A model generated the notes under the pieces. It was not told the DNA's origin, ran no database searches, and saw only the letters and a program-made list of their open reading frames with translations. Position numbers and translations under genes: made by a program. Shown piece after piece: positions 1-8,894 of a DNA stretch of 64,000 nucleotides (position 1 is the first letter of the stretch; each line of letters begins with the position of its first letter). Location: NCBI RefSeq assembly GCF_900156685.1, contig NZ_FTOJ01000001.1, positions 496,001 through 560,000 on the forward strand, in the 5' to 3' direction. Source of the stretch: Chryseobacterium piscicola (GTDB lineage Bacteria > Bacteroidota > Bacteroidia > Flavobacteriales > Weeksellaceae).

Positions 1-1200
1 AGCTACAATTACGTAAACCCAAGAATCGGACAGTTTTTTCTAAATATTGTCGCTCGGAGCAAAATATTGAAAGTTATATTTGGATTGCTACTTTTCAACG
101 GATTTTTGTGGGCTTTATTTGCCAATGTTTTCAGACGATTTCCAAAAATTTCTCATAAAGAAGATGCATGGAAATTTTTGATTCTAACTGCAGCTTTTAT
201 TTTTTTAATAAATTATTTTGGGGAATTGTTTTATTACAGCCCGTTTGCGACCAACTATACTTTTACACATGTGCTGTATTTGCTGTATTTGTTTGTGATG
301 ACAGAATACTTTATTTTTCAACGGAATGTATTGCCGAAATCTGCTTTGAAGATTGTTTTACTCTGTTTTGTAGCATTTGTAACAGGAATGGGCAATGAGC
401 ATGTACCACCTATTCTTTTGCTTTTTTCAGGGGTTTGCGGTGTTGTATTTATCTTTAAAAACAAGAAGCTTCCTGATTTCAACATTATAGCAATTAATAT
501 CTCAGTAGCAACGGGTTATTTGGCATTGTTTTTTGCTCCGGCGAATGCGGTGAAATATAAAACTGCTGGTAAGACTCAGTATGGTTTTAGTTGGGAAGAT
601 TATTCTTCTACCTTTGTAATGATATTTAAGTATTTTTATCATTACAATTTGATATTGATTATCGTTGTTATTGTTTCTTTTTTGATCGCTTTGTACCTGC
701 TGAGTAGAAGGGTTTTGGATAGAGAAAATAAAATTTTAATCGCTAGTTATATTTCGTTGGCAGGATTGGCAATATTGGTGATATCATATTCACCACTTAT
801 TGGCACAAGACTTATGTTTTTCTCAACGACAATGTTGATTATTCTGGTGTGTTTCTTATTCAAAAATTTGATCAAATGTATCGATTTCAATAAAAATGTT
901 TTAAAAATCTCGTCCTCTGTTTGGTTGCTGGTCTATTTCGTTTTTAGTACTATAGTATGCTACAATGCAAATGAGATTTATAATAATTTTTATAATGAGA
1001 TTTCACAAAAAGCTAAAATCTCAAAAGATGTTATTTTGGATGAAGAATTAAACTATTTCGACCAAAACTTCCCTACATTCAATAGAAAAGTTTTGCTAGA
1101 AAGTGGAAATGAATATGTTGATAAGGAAGTGAAAAATAAAACAGCTGAAGAAAAAAATATTATCTTGCATTTTAATTTAAAAACCCTTTCTCATAAGTAA
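1..1200 (+). CDS. Multipass membrane protein, DUF6056/GT-C-like (5' end outside window)
   Basis: The frame is open from base 1, so the gene starts upstream of the window; the TTG at 67 is not needed as a start. The first in-frame residues include an NPRIG motif, followed by about nine hydrophobic segments and a charged C-terminal tail of about 60 residues. This organisation resembles DUF6056 and related GT-C-like membrane proteins that elongate or decorate surface polysaccharides; the family call is from memory. It is convergent with the glycosyltransferase cluster on the other strand, so it probably marks the edge of the polysaccharide locus. The substrate cannot be told. Confidence 0.6.
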   Translation, partial: SYNYVNPRIGQFFLNIVARSKILKVIFGLLLFNGFLWALFANVFRRFPKISHKEDAWKFLILTAAFIFLINYFGELFYYSPFATNYTFTHVLYLLYLFVMTEYFIFQRNVLPKSALKIVLLCFVAFVTGMGNEHVPPILLLFSGVCGVVFIFKNKKLPDFNIIAINISVATGYLALFFAPANAVKYKTAGKTQYGFSWEDYSSTFVMIFKYFYHYNLILIIVVIVSFLIALYLLSRRVLDRENKILIASYISLAGLAILVISYSPLIGTRLMFFSTTMLIILVCFLFKNLIKCIDFNKNVLKISSSVWLLVYFVFSTIVCYNANEIYNNFYNEISQKAKISKDVILDEELNYFDQNFPTFNRKVLLESGNEYVDKEVKNKTAEEKNIILHFNLKTLSHK

Positions 1201-1589
1201 ATTGAATAACATGCTCATTACAAATGCAGATAATTTATGATGGTCTAGAGGTATCAACAAAGAAATTCTCCTCGCAAGCAAGTACTGATATTTTAAGTAC
1301 AATCTTATAACAGCACGTTTTTCTAATATTATCAAACTATTCCTCCTAAAATATTTTAATTCTAATAAAAATGAAATTGATTTTCACACAATTTTAAATA
1401 TTGGTGAAATTAAATCTCAAAACCTCTTCACCTATTGGCAAGCACAACAAGGGAAAAAAATTGTAGTGATGCTACACCTATCTTTGATTCAGTTAAATGA
1501 TAATCTTGATAGTCTCGATCCGATAATTTTTATATTTTTTACTTCAGATTTCTAAAAAAAAGAATTTAAACTTTGTTTTGATTAAAAAA
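1201..1589. other. Intergenic stretch with a possible decayed gene
   Basis: No complete gene is visible. From roughly 1300 to 1555 a plus-strand frame stays open for about 85 codons up to a TAA, but it has no good start and no domain I recognise. It may be the eroded end of a lost gene or chance in AT-rich DNA. No clear hairpin terminator is seen for either convergent neighbour. Confidence 0.3.
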
Positions 1590-2531
1590 TTAAAATAACT
1601 CATTCCTGAAATTTATATTGTAAAGGCCTGATCTTATACTTTTAAAATCTGTAAGTAAATACTTGGCAATCATTCCCCATTTTTTCAAAAGAGGAGCTTG
1701 GGCAATTTCCCAGCTTCTGTGGGTTCTTTTGATGTGAAGTTGTATGTCTTCAGACATCGTTTTCTCGCTTTGAGCCCACTCATTTACTGCCCTCCACAAT
1801 AGTACTCTGGTGTTGGAAGGCTTTACTTTATTAGAATCTACTTGGGTAATTCTGTTGCTCTCGTGTACGCCTCTCATTGCAACGGCTTGGTCTAAGATTC
1901 CTGGATAAAAATTGAGGTAATATGAACTTCTGAACAAAAGCTCAGTATCCTGATGCAGTCTTAAATGAGTTTTAAATAACGGCTTTACCTTTTCAATCAG
2001 TGGATTTTTTCTTATAGTTAAGGCATCAATGCTGAAAAGACCAAAACTTCCGAGCATATTGAGCTGTCCTGCGAATACATCTTTAGGAGCATGTTTTTTA
2101 TACACGGTCGTTAGTCTGTCGCCAAACAAAGAATAATATTGTTCTTTGGCTTTTTCGGAATAATAATGCACACCCAATGCACCGTAAACAGCATCAACTT
2201 CATCATCCTTAAACAATTCTCTTTCAGCATCAAAACGGTTGGGAAGATAGTAGTCATCGGCATCCAGAAAAGCAATGAAGTCTCCCGTAGATTTTTCGAT
2301 ACCCAAGTTTCTGCTTGCTCCGGCACCGTGGTTTTTTTTATCGGGATGTTGATACAATTTTACTTTTTCATATTGCTCTGCCAATTTTTTGCAGACTTCG
2401 AGAGCGTTGTCTGGTGATTGATCTTCAACTAAGATTATTTCATACACTTCTTCAAACTGAAGAGCAGATTCTACGGATTGCGTGATGTACTTTTCGGCGT
2501 TGTAAACTGGGGTAATGACAGAGATTTTCAT
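1590..2531 (-). CDS. Glycosyltransferase family 2 (GT-A fold)
   Basis: The N-terminus (ISVITPVYNAEKY) and the metal/nucleotide-binding DADD at residues 90-93 are typical of GT2 inverting enzymes, which transfer a sugar from a nucleotide donor in the cytoplasm. The 313-residue length fits one soluble GT2 domain with a helical C-terminal part. It is the last gene of the minus-strand run, 9 bp after the acyltransferase. It is a clear paralog of the GT2 at 3526-4476: both share ESALQF, NLGI.K.T.DFIAFLDADDYYLPNRFDAE (with the variable positions shown as dots) and a C-terminal RGVH element. Donor and acceptor sugars are unknown. Confidence 0.9.
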   Translation of the reverse strand: MKISVITPVYNAEKYITQSVESALQFEEVYEIILVEDQSPDNALEVCKKLAEQYEKVKLYQHPDKKNHGAGASRNLGIEKSTGDFIAFLDADDYYLPNRFDAERELFKDDEVDAVYGALGVHYYSEKAKEQYYSLFGDRLTTVYKKHAPKDVFAGQLNMLGSFGLFSIDALTIRKNPLIEKVKPLFKTHLRLHQDTELLFRSSYYLNFYPGILDQAVAMRGVHESNRITQVDSNKVKPSNTRVLLWRAVNEWAQSEKTMSEDIQLHIKRTHRSWEIAQAPLLKKWGMIAKYLLTDFKSIRSGLYNINFRNELF

Positions 2532-2540
2532 GATGTGATT

Positions 2541-3539
2541 TTAAGCTTTGATTTTTAATTTTAAATACTCTGTTAGCTTCTTTTCTATAAAAAGGTAAAG
2601 AACTGATGATAAAACAATAACAAGTATAATCTTTAAAATAAAATAAGGGACGATAAAGGCTTCATTTGGGATAATTCTTTTTGAAAAAACTTCAACAAAT
2701 GAGTGGGATAGATATAATGAGTAGGAAATGTCTCCCAAAAAAATAAGAATTTTATTTCCTTTACTTTTAAATGTATAATCGAAGAGTAAAAAAGCTAAAA
2801 CAAATAGAGAAACAATCACAAGCAAAATCATCTCATTTTTTATTTGAATAATATTAAAAAACATTAAAATAAATAAAAAGATGCCAAAAACAGAAATAGG
2901 GAGAGCAACTTGTTTAGACACTGAGAATTGATTAAAATAAAGTCCTAAAAGAATTCCTGAGATGAAATACAGGTTGAGTTCGCTCGTAATCATCCTAAGA
3001 TAGGCGGTTTCAAATTTAAAAATCACTCCTAAGATGTAAGAGATTACAAAAAAACCAATGATGAAAAAATATCTTTTAGTTTTAAATAAGAATGAAAGCC
3101 CGAAAATCAGATAGAAAAAAATTTCGTAGTTGAGAGACCATCCCAAATACAGTACTGGGAATTGATCCTCAAGCGGCAAAAAAAGTAAAGAATAAATCAG
3201 TCTTTTTAATCCAAGTCCTTCAGAATAGTATAAAATACTTCCTCCCAAGATAATCCAGGCAAATGTGAGCAGGTAATATAATGGAACAATTCTGATGATT
3301 CTTTTTTTGAAAAATGAAATTACTTCTTTGGATATATTTTCATCAAATTTGATTTTTTTAGTCGTAAAAACCATGATGAATCCACTTATGACAAAGAATA
3401 TAGGAACTCCGATACTTCCTCTTCCGAAAAGAATTTCCCCATATTTAACATCACCCAAAATAAGTCCTTCACGTAAATGAAAGCAGCAAACTAATAGTGC
3501 GGAAATTCCACGTAAAATCTGGAGCTTATGAAGCTTCAT
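2541..3539 (-). CDS. Acyltransferase family 3 (OafA/YrhL-like), membrane
   Basis: The protein is 332 residues with about ten hydrophobic segments. It carries the family's N-terminal RG(I)SALLVCCFHL stretch, whose His is the conserved catalytic residue. Such integral membrane acyltransferases O-acylate (usually acetylate) sugars of O-antigen or other surface glycans. The ATG lies inside the end of the upstream GT2 gene (14 bp overlap), which implies translational coupling. It sits between two paralogous glycosyltransferases, so it probably modifies a sugar that one of them adds; that link is inferred. Confidence 0.9.
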   Translation of the reverse strand: MKLHKLQILRGISALLVCCFHLREGLILGDVKYGEILFGRGSIGVPIFFVISGFIMVFTTKKIKFDENISKEVISFFKKRIIRIVPLYYLLTFAWIILGGSILYYSEGLGLKRLIYSLLFLPLEDQFPVLYLGWSLNYEIFFYLIFGLSFLFKTKRYFFIIGFFVISYILGVIFKFETAYLRMITSELNLYFISGILLGLYFNQFSVSKQVALPISVFGIFLFILMFFNIIQIKNEMILLVIVSLFVLAFLLFDYTFKSKGNKILIFLGDISYSLYLSHSFVEVFSKRIIPNEAFIVPYFILKIILVIVLSSVLYLFIEKKLTEYLKLKIKA

Positions 3540-4476
3540 ACTTATTCAAATAGGTGAAACGATATTTTGTTTTTAAAATTGAGGGGTTTTTTAAAATCTC
3601 AATCAACAGAGCGATAATTTTGTAAAATTTACTTTTTAAGGAAAGGTCAAAAGCTTTATACTGAAGATAGATTCTTTCCTTCACATCAGAATCCAGTTTT
3701 TGATTTTTAGACCATTCAAACAGTGATTTCCAAAGGAGAAACTGTCTTTCATTGTATTTTTTAGAATACAGCTTAATTTTTGTAATGCGGTTGTCATCAT
3801 GTACGCCACGTATAGCAATTGCTTTATCAATAATTCCGGTTTTCAGATGACAATGGTAAGCCAATTTTATAATAAAATCAGAATCCTGATGTACCCGAAG
3901 ATCTTTATTGAAAAATAAATTGTATTTGATGAGCGAAGACCGCCTTACTGTAAGTGTATTCAAATGAAAAAATGAGCCGAAAGTTTTAGTTGAAACACCT
4001 AGAAGTCCTTCGAAAACTTCTTTGCCTTCAGCCTCATACCGCACAGTAGTTAATTCGTTATTCTTAAATTTTTCCTGAAACTCGGTTTTTCCTTTTTCCG
4101 TAATAAATTCTGTTCCTAAGGCACCGAAAATACCTTCAATCTTTTCATTATGGAATGAAGTCTTTTCAGCATCAAAACGGTTGGGAAGGTAATAATCATC
4201 AGCATCCAGAAAGGCAATAAAATCTGAGGTAGCTTTTTGAATTCCCAGATTTCGGGTTTCTGAAGCGCCATGATTTCCTTTGTCTTGATGTTGAAATAAT
4301 ACGACACGCTCGTTTTCCTGTACAAGTTGTTTGCAGAGCACTAAAGAAGCATCAGTAGAAGCGTCTTCAGCCAATATTACCTCTGAAACTTCTGTAAACT
4401 GTAACGCAGACTCCACCGCTTTTCTGAGGAAGGCGGCCGCATTGTACACAGGAATGATAACGGAAATATTCAGCAT
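3526..4476 (-). CDS. Glycosyltransferase family 2 (GT-A fold)
   Basis: GT2 domain beginning LNISVIIPVYNAA, with a DADD motif about 90 residues in. A longer frame opens at 4506, but the ATG at 4476 is preferred. It lies 4 bp after the asnB stop and gives the usual GT2 N-terminus (MLNISV), matching the paralog at 1590-2531. It overlaps the following acyltransferase by 14 bp. Two related transferases around one acyltransferase suggest local duplication followed by a change of linkage or acceptor. Substrates are unknown. Confidence 0.88.
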   Translation of the reverse strand: MLNISVIIPVYNAAAFLRKAVESALQFTEVSEVILAEDASTDASLVLCKQLVQENERVVLFQHQDKGNHGASETRNLGIQKATSDFIAFLDADDYYLPNRFDAEKTSFHNEKIEGIFGALGTEFITEKGKTEFQEKFKNNELTTVRYEAEGKEVFEGLLGVSTKTFGSFFHLNTLTVRRSSLIKYNLFFNKDLRVHQDSDFIIKLAYHCHLKTGIIDKAIAIRGVHDDNRITKIKLYSKKYNERQFLLWKSLFEWSKNQKLDSDVKERIYLQYKAFDLSLKSKFYKIIALLIEILKNPSILKTKYRFTYLNKYEAS

Positions 4477-4480
4477 TAAT

Positions 4481-6265
4481 TTATATTTTTTCAGCCCACA
4501 ACGCAAGTTGCAGAAGATTCCAATGTTTCCGATCCTTATTTAAAAATTTTTGGGTTTCGTGAAAATCAATATATTTAAAAATCTTTTGGTCTTTATTTTT
4601 AAGATGATCGTCAGAGAATTTCATTAGGTTTTTTTCTTCAAACCAATTTTCAATTCCTAATCCGAAACCCTGTTTACAGCGGTTGCGGATGGTTTCCGTC
4701 CAGTAAGAATTCATAGATTCTCTGAGGATGATTTTGTCCTGTTCAGAATTGATCTTAAGCTGATCCGGAAGCTGAATACAAAATTCTGCAAAATCTATAT
4801 CTAAAAAAGGTGTTCGCACTTCCAAAGAATTCGCCATCGCCATTCTATCAGATTTTACGAGCATATTTCCCGGAACATATTTCTCAAGATCTGTACGCAT
4901 AATATCGTTCAATGAATTTTCATCTGCAGTAAAACTATAAGGTTGAGAATAGTTTTCATTAATACCTAATTGCCTTCTTTCATTTTCATTAAAGAAATTT
5001 CGTACGTCATTTTGATGAAAATCTAAAATCGAACTATACTGAATATTTTTCTGTGAGATGTAAGAAGTCTGCTTTAGATTCTGATAAAGTTTTAACCCAA
5101 ACTGGGCGATTATATTCTGATAGCTGAAATGTTTTTTAAGCTCATTTTCAACTTTATAAAAATTGTAACCCCCAAAAAGCTCGTCGCCTACATCACCCGA
5201 TAGCACAACGGTTAGGTTTTTTCTTGCTGCTTTACAGATTTCAAACTGAGGAAGAGTAGAAGTGTCGGCAAAAGGCTCATCCAAAAAAGGAGTAATTTTC
5301 AGAATTCCTGAAACAAGATCTTCCTTCTTTTCATGAATTTCTACATGTTTTGTGCGGTATTTTTCGGCTATTTCTCTGGCATATTTCAGTTCGCTGTCTT
5401 CGTGGTCATAGCCAAAACTTATTGTAGTTTGGTTGGGCAAAAATTCATTCACCATTGCAACAATAGAAGAAGAATCTAAACCACCACTTAAAAAGCTTCC
5501 TACTTCCACATCGGCGATCAGTTGTTTTTCAACAGCATTTTTCAAGAGATAAACAAATTCTTCTTTTGCGTCTGAGAGGCTTATTTGTCTGTCTTTTTTT
5601 GGGAGACTGTAATATCTTGAAACTTCAATTGTACCATCTTTCCAGATCAGCTGATGCGCAGGAGGAAGAGAATGAATGTTCTTATAAATACTTTGATAAG
5701 TGCTCACATAGCCATATTGCAGGTAATGGGAAAGCGCATCATGATTGATTTCTGTATTGGCGAGCCCACTTGCCAGAATTGCTTTTATTTCGCTTGCAAA
5801 AATAAATTCACCATTTTTTCCGGTGGTATAGTACAATGGTTTTTCGCCAAAACGGTCTCTGGCACAAAAAAGCTGTTGCTTATTTTCGTCCCAGAGGGCA
5901 AAGGCAAACATACCGGGAAGATCGTGAATCAGGTTTTCCTTTTTGCGTTGGTACATTGCCAGAATCACTTCCGTATCAGAACCTCCACGGTAAGGATATT
6001 CGGCATGTTGTTTTTTGATGGATTGGTAGCCGTAGATTTCCCCATTCAAAACAATACACTCTTTTTGGGTATTCGAGAACATTGGCTGTTTTCCATTTTC
6101 CGACAGGTCGATGATGGATAGGCGGCGATGGCCCAAAGCTGCATTTTCGTAAAACTCATGATGAGCAGAATCTGGACCACGGTGCGCTATAGCATCGGTC
6201 ATGTTCTGAATTTCATGGTTGTAGTTTCGGGCGTTTTTAGTAATAATTCCTGCTATTCCGCACAT
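4481..6265 (-). CDS. asnB: Asparagine synthase (glutamine-hydrolysing) / sugar-locus amidotransferase
   Basis: It starts MCGIAGI, giving the N-terminal nucleophile Cys2 of class II glutamine amidotransferases. NGEIYG and the glutamine-binding region follow, and then an ATP-pyrophosphatase loop, SGGLDSS, at residues 260-266. The 594-residue length is slightly above AsnB of E. coli (about 554) and fits the asnB-like enzymes common in polysaccharide loci. The family makes an amide from a carboxylate with glutamine as ammonia donor. Its place between wecE and glycosyltransferases suggests it may amidate a sugar acid (perhaps a uronate from Ugd) rather than serve asparagine supply. That role is inference. 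Confidence 0.85.
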   Translation of the reverse strand: MCGIAGIITKNARNYNHEIQNMTDAIAHRGPDSAHHEFYENAALGHRRLSIIDLSENGKQPMFSNTQKECIVLNGEIYGYQSIKKQHAEYPYRGGSDTEVILAMYQRKKENLIHDLPGMFAFALWDENKQQLFCARDRFGEKPLYYTTGKNGEFIFASEIKAILASGLANTEINHDALSHYLQYGYVSTYQSIYKNIHSLPPAHQLIWKDGTIEVSRYYSLPKKDRQISLSDAKEEFVYLLKNAVEKQLIADVEVGSFLSGGLDSSSIVAMVNEFLPNQTTISFGYDHEDSELKYAREIAEKYRTKHVEIHEKKEDLVSGILKITPFLDEPFADTSTLPQFEICKAARKNLTVVLSGDVGDELFGGYNFYKVENELKKHFSYQNIIAQFGLKLYQNLKQTSYISQKNIQYSSILDFHQNDVRNFFNENERRQLGINENYSQPYSFTADENSLNDIMRTDLEKYVPGNMLVKSDRMAMANSLEVRTPFLDIDFAEFCIQLPDQLKINSEQDKIILRESMNSYWTETIRNRCKQGFGLGIENWFEEKNLMKFSDDHLKNKDQKIFKYIDFHETQKFLNKDRKHWNLLQLALWAEKI

Positions 6266-6270
6266 AGACT

Positions 6271-7401
6271 TTAGTTAAAATAATTCTTAATCAAACTTAC
6301 AATCCTGTCGATTTCTGATTCTGACAGATCATAATACATAGGAAGTCTTAACAAAGTATTTTCAAAATTGTCTGAATTTTGTAAATTTCTTCCGTCATGT
6401 TTGTCACTATAGTAATCGCTTTTGTGGAGAGAAAGATAATGAAATACAGACAACACACCGTTATCTTTTAAATATTTTATCATGTTGGATCTATCATCAA
6501 TGTTTTCAAAAATCAGATAGAACATGTGCGCATTATTGGTTGCGTAGTCTGAAATTTGAGGTGTTTTAACAGATGGAATATTTTTCAGATTCTCAGAATA
6601 CTGATTCCAGATTTGCAGTCTTCTTTTTTGAATTTTCTCTAAATTTTCCAGCTGCGCCCAAAGAAATGCAGAAATTATTTCGCTTGGTAAAAATGACGAT
6701 CCGGTATCTACCCATCCGTACTTGTTGATTTCTCCTCTGAAGAACTGACTTCTATTGGTTCCTTTTTCCCAAATTACTTCTGCGCGGTCAATATACTGTT
6801 CATCATTGATGGTCAACATACCACCTTCACCTGAAATAATGTTTTTGGTTTCGTGAAAGGAAAATGCTCCAAAATGCCCGATGCTTCCCAATGCTTTTTT
6901 TCTACCATCTGAAAATGTGTAAAAGCTGTCAATTGCCTGTGCAGCATCTTCAATTACAATAAGCTGGTGACGCTCTGCAATGTCCATTATTTTTTCCATA
7001 TCACAGGCTATTCCTGCATAATGAACAACTACAATGGCTTTTGTTTTCGGTGTAATTAAACCTTCAATTTTAGCAGCGTCAATATTGGGATTATCTTTGT
7101 AAGAATCGGCAAATATTATTTTAGCTCCCTGCCTTACAAATGCCAAAGCAGTAGATACGAAAGTGTAACTTGGAATAATCACCTCATCGGCAGTCCCAAT
7201 ATTGGCAAGCATAGCCGCCATCTCAAGTGCATCAGTACAAGAGGTTGTCAAAAGTGCTTTTTTGAATTTATATTTTTCTTCAAAGAAAGACTGGCATTTC
7301 TGCGTAAAAATTCCATTGCCTGAAATCTTTCCGGATTTTACGGCTTCTTCAATATATTGGGTTTCTTTTCCGGTAAGGTGAGGTTTATTAAAAGGTATCA
7401 T
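6271..7401 (-). CDS. wecE: dTDP-4-amino-4,6-dideoxygalactose transaminase (WecE/RffA)
   Basis: PLP-dependent sugar aminotransferase of the DegT/DnrJ/EryC1/StrS fold. It matches WecE from memory along its whole length: N-terminus MIPFNKPHLTG, SCTDALEMAAM, PSYTFVST, VHYAGIACDM, SFHETKN with the PLP lysine at 186, and REKGTNRSQFFRG-like EKGTNRSQFFRGE. It converts dTDP-4-keto-6-deoxyglucose to dTDP-4-amino-4,6-dideoxygalactose using glutamate. The start ATG overlaps the upstream stop as ATGA. Its partner acetyltransferase WecD lies at 10563-11267, and RmlA and RmlB supply the substrate. Confidence 0.92.
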   Translation of the reverse strand: MIPFNKPHLTGKETQYIEEAVKSGKISGNGIFTQKCQSFFEEKYKFKKALLTTSCTDALEMAAMLANIGTADEVIIPSYTFVSTALAFVRQGAKIIFADSYKDNPNIDAAKIEGLITPKTKAIVVVHYAGIACDMEKIMDIAERHQLIVIEDAAQAIDSFYTFSDGRKKALGSIGHFGAFSFHETKNIISGEGGMLTINDEQYIDRAEVIWEKGTNRSQFFRGEINKYGWVDTGSSFLPSEIISAFLWAQLENLEKIQKRRLQIWNQYSENLKNIPSVKTPQISDYATNNAHMFYLIFENIDDRSNMIKYLKDNGVLSVFHYLSLHKSDYYSDKHDGRNLQNSDNFENTLLRLPMYYDLSESEIDRIVSLIKNYFN

Positions 7402-8894
7402 TGTATTTTGTATAAATTATTTTTTACTGTTATTAGTTTTCTGTTGCTCTTTTTGAGATGTGTATCAATAAGTTTGTGAGTATTTTTGTCAAATATGAAA
7501 TACATAAAATTCTCATTCAAATATTTATCATCTATTAATGACAAATGTGATCCGAGATAATTATTTTTTGTTTTTTCTTTTACTAAAGGAAAATTGGTAA
7601 ACCATCCTCCAGGAATTATATTTGTAGTTTCATTCATTTTAATGAATGATGTTTGCGCAAAATAATTGCTGCCATCTAACATGATGGTTTTAGAACTCAA
7701 ATCCAGTTTCTCAAATTGTTTCTTCTTTTCCGGATAAAACCAATAAGCTTCCACCATTATTGCTAAAAGCACAAAGATAATGGATGATTGTATTTTATTC
7801 TTTTTAGAAATTTTAAATTTTACAGTATCAAGAATAAAATAAATCGTCAAAAAAATCATCGGGAAGATAATTCGATCTTTCAAAGTATGATGTAATGTAA
7901 GATAGAACATCATCAGCATTAAAACGACTACAACGGCTATTGTTTTTTGTTTTTTGTAGATAATGAATAAGATGACTGAAAAAAAACAAATTAATATTAA
8001 TAAGAAAAATGAAGTAAATCTAATGTTTTTTAAAATATTATAGTATGAAATTGATTTGTCTGACGTCAGGTTGTGATTAATCTCCTTTAATTTTTCTAAA
8101 GACATTTGGTCTGTAAAAATGAAATTTCTAGCGGCTAGTTTTAAGTCATTTTCTAGAGGATCATTTTCCTCTTTCAGCTCACCTAATAAATAACCAACAC
8201 CAAAATTGTCATTAATAGAACCTCTTTCTTTATTATAATCAAAATAAAATTGCCAATCTTTACTTTCAGCGTAAGTCTTTTTATTATAAGTATTTAAACT
8301 TATTGTAGTAGCACAAAAAAATAAAAAATAGACCAGCAGAATTTTATAGCTTTTGCGATGTTCTTTTAATAAAAGATAAATAAAAAATAGAGCAGCGCAA
8401 AGGAGAACCATTTCTAAACGATAGAGTAAACCAATAAATAAAGAGAGAGCTGACCCAATAAGAAATATATTTTTTTTATTGTTTATGTAAGAATCTAATA
8501 GTAAGAAACCTGAAAATGTTAATAAAAAAGTTAAAGTTGTAAAATTCAGAAAACACAAGTAGTAAAATAAGGGCAATAAAAAAATGAATAATTTAAAAAA
8601 CTCCATTCTTTTTGAAAGCTCACAAATTATAATAAAACTGCTAATAAATTGAAGAAAGATGAATATTACAAAATACCACTCGTAGTAAGGTAGGTGAGAA
8701 TAAAGAAAAACAAAAAACTTACCTAAAATAGAATTGATAAATACAAGATGATAATCATTTACACCAAAAAAACTTCCGTTTGCAATTCTCATCATATATC
8801 CATCATCACCAGCAAGAAATATAACATTAAAATATTGTAATGCTAAAAAATAAAACAGTAGCAATAACAGGAAAATTATTATATTTTTTTTCAT
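7398..8894 (-). CDS. Multipass membrane protein, GT-C-like, function unknown
   Basis: About 498 residues with ten or more hydrophobic segments and a soluble C-terminal region of about 100 residues. An acidic pair (AGDDGYMM) sits just after the first transmembrane segment, as in GT-C polyprenyl-phosphate-sugar transferases. A longer frame opens at 8930, but the ATG at 8894 is chosen because it overlaps the upstream stop as ATGA and starts directly with the first membrane helix (MKKNIIIF). The downstream wecE overlaps it in the same way. It could transfer a lipid-linked sugar made by the GtrB-like enzyme at 11257; that is inference. Confidence 0.7.
   Translation of the reverse strand: MKKNIIIFLLLLLFYFLALQYFNVIFLAGDDGYMMRIANGSFFGVNDYHLVFINSILGKFFVFLYSHLPYYEWYFVIFIFLQFISSFIIICELSKRMEFFKLFIFLLPLFYYLCFLNFTTLTFLLTFSGFLLLDSYINNKKNIFLIGSALSLFIGLLYRLEMVLLCAALFFIYLLLKEHRKSYKILLVYFLFFCATTISLNTYNKKTYAESKDWQFYFDYNKERGSINDNFGVGYLLGELKEENDPLENDLKLAARNFIFTDQMSLEKLKEINHNLTSDKSISYYNILKNIRFTSFFLLILICFFSVILFIIYKKQKTIAVVVVLMLMMFYLTLHHTLKDRIIFPMIFLTIYFILDTVKFKISKKNKIQSSIIFVLLAIMVEAYWFYPEKKKQFEKLDLSSKTIMLDGSNYFAQTSFIKMNETTNIIPGGWFTNFPLVKEKTKNNYLGSHLSLIDDKYLNENFMYFIFDKNTHKLIDTHLKKSNRKLITVKNNLYKIQ

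Noticed and set aside
5654..6121. 155-codon plus-strand frame opposite asnB
   Set aside because: It is a shadow of the well-supported asnB gene, has no recognisable domain and lies against the direction of the whole operon.
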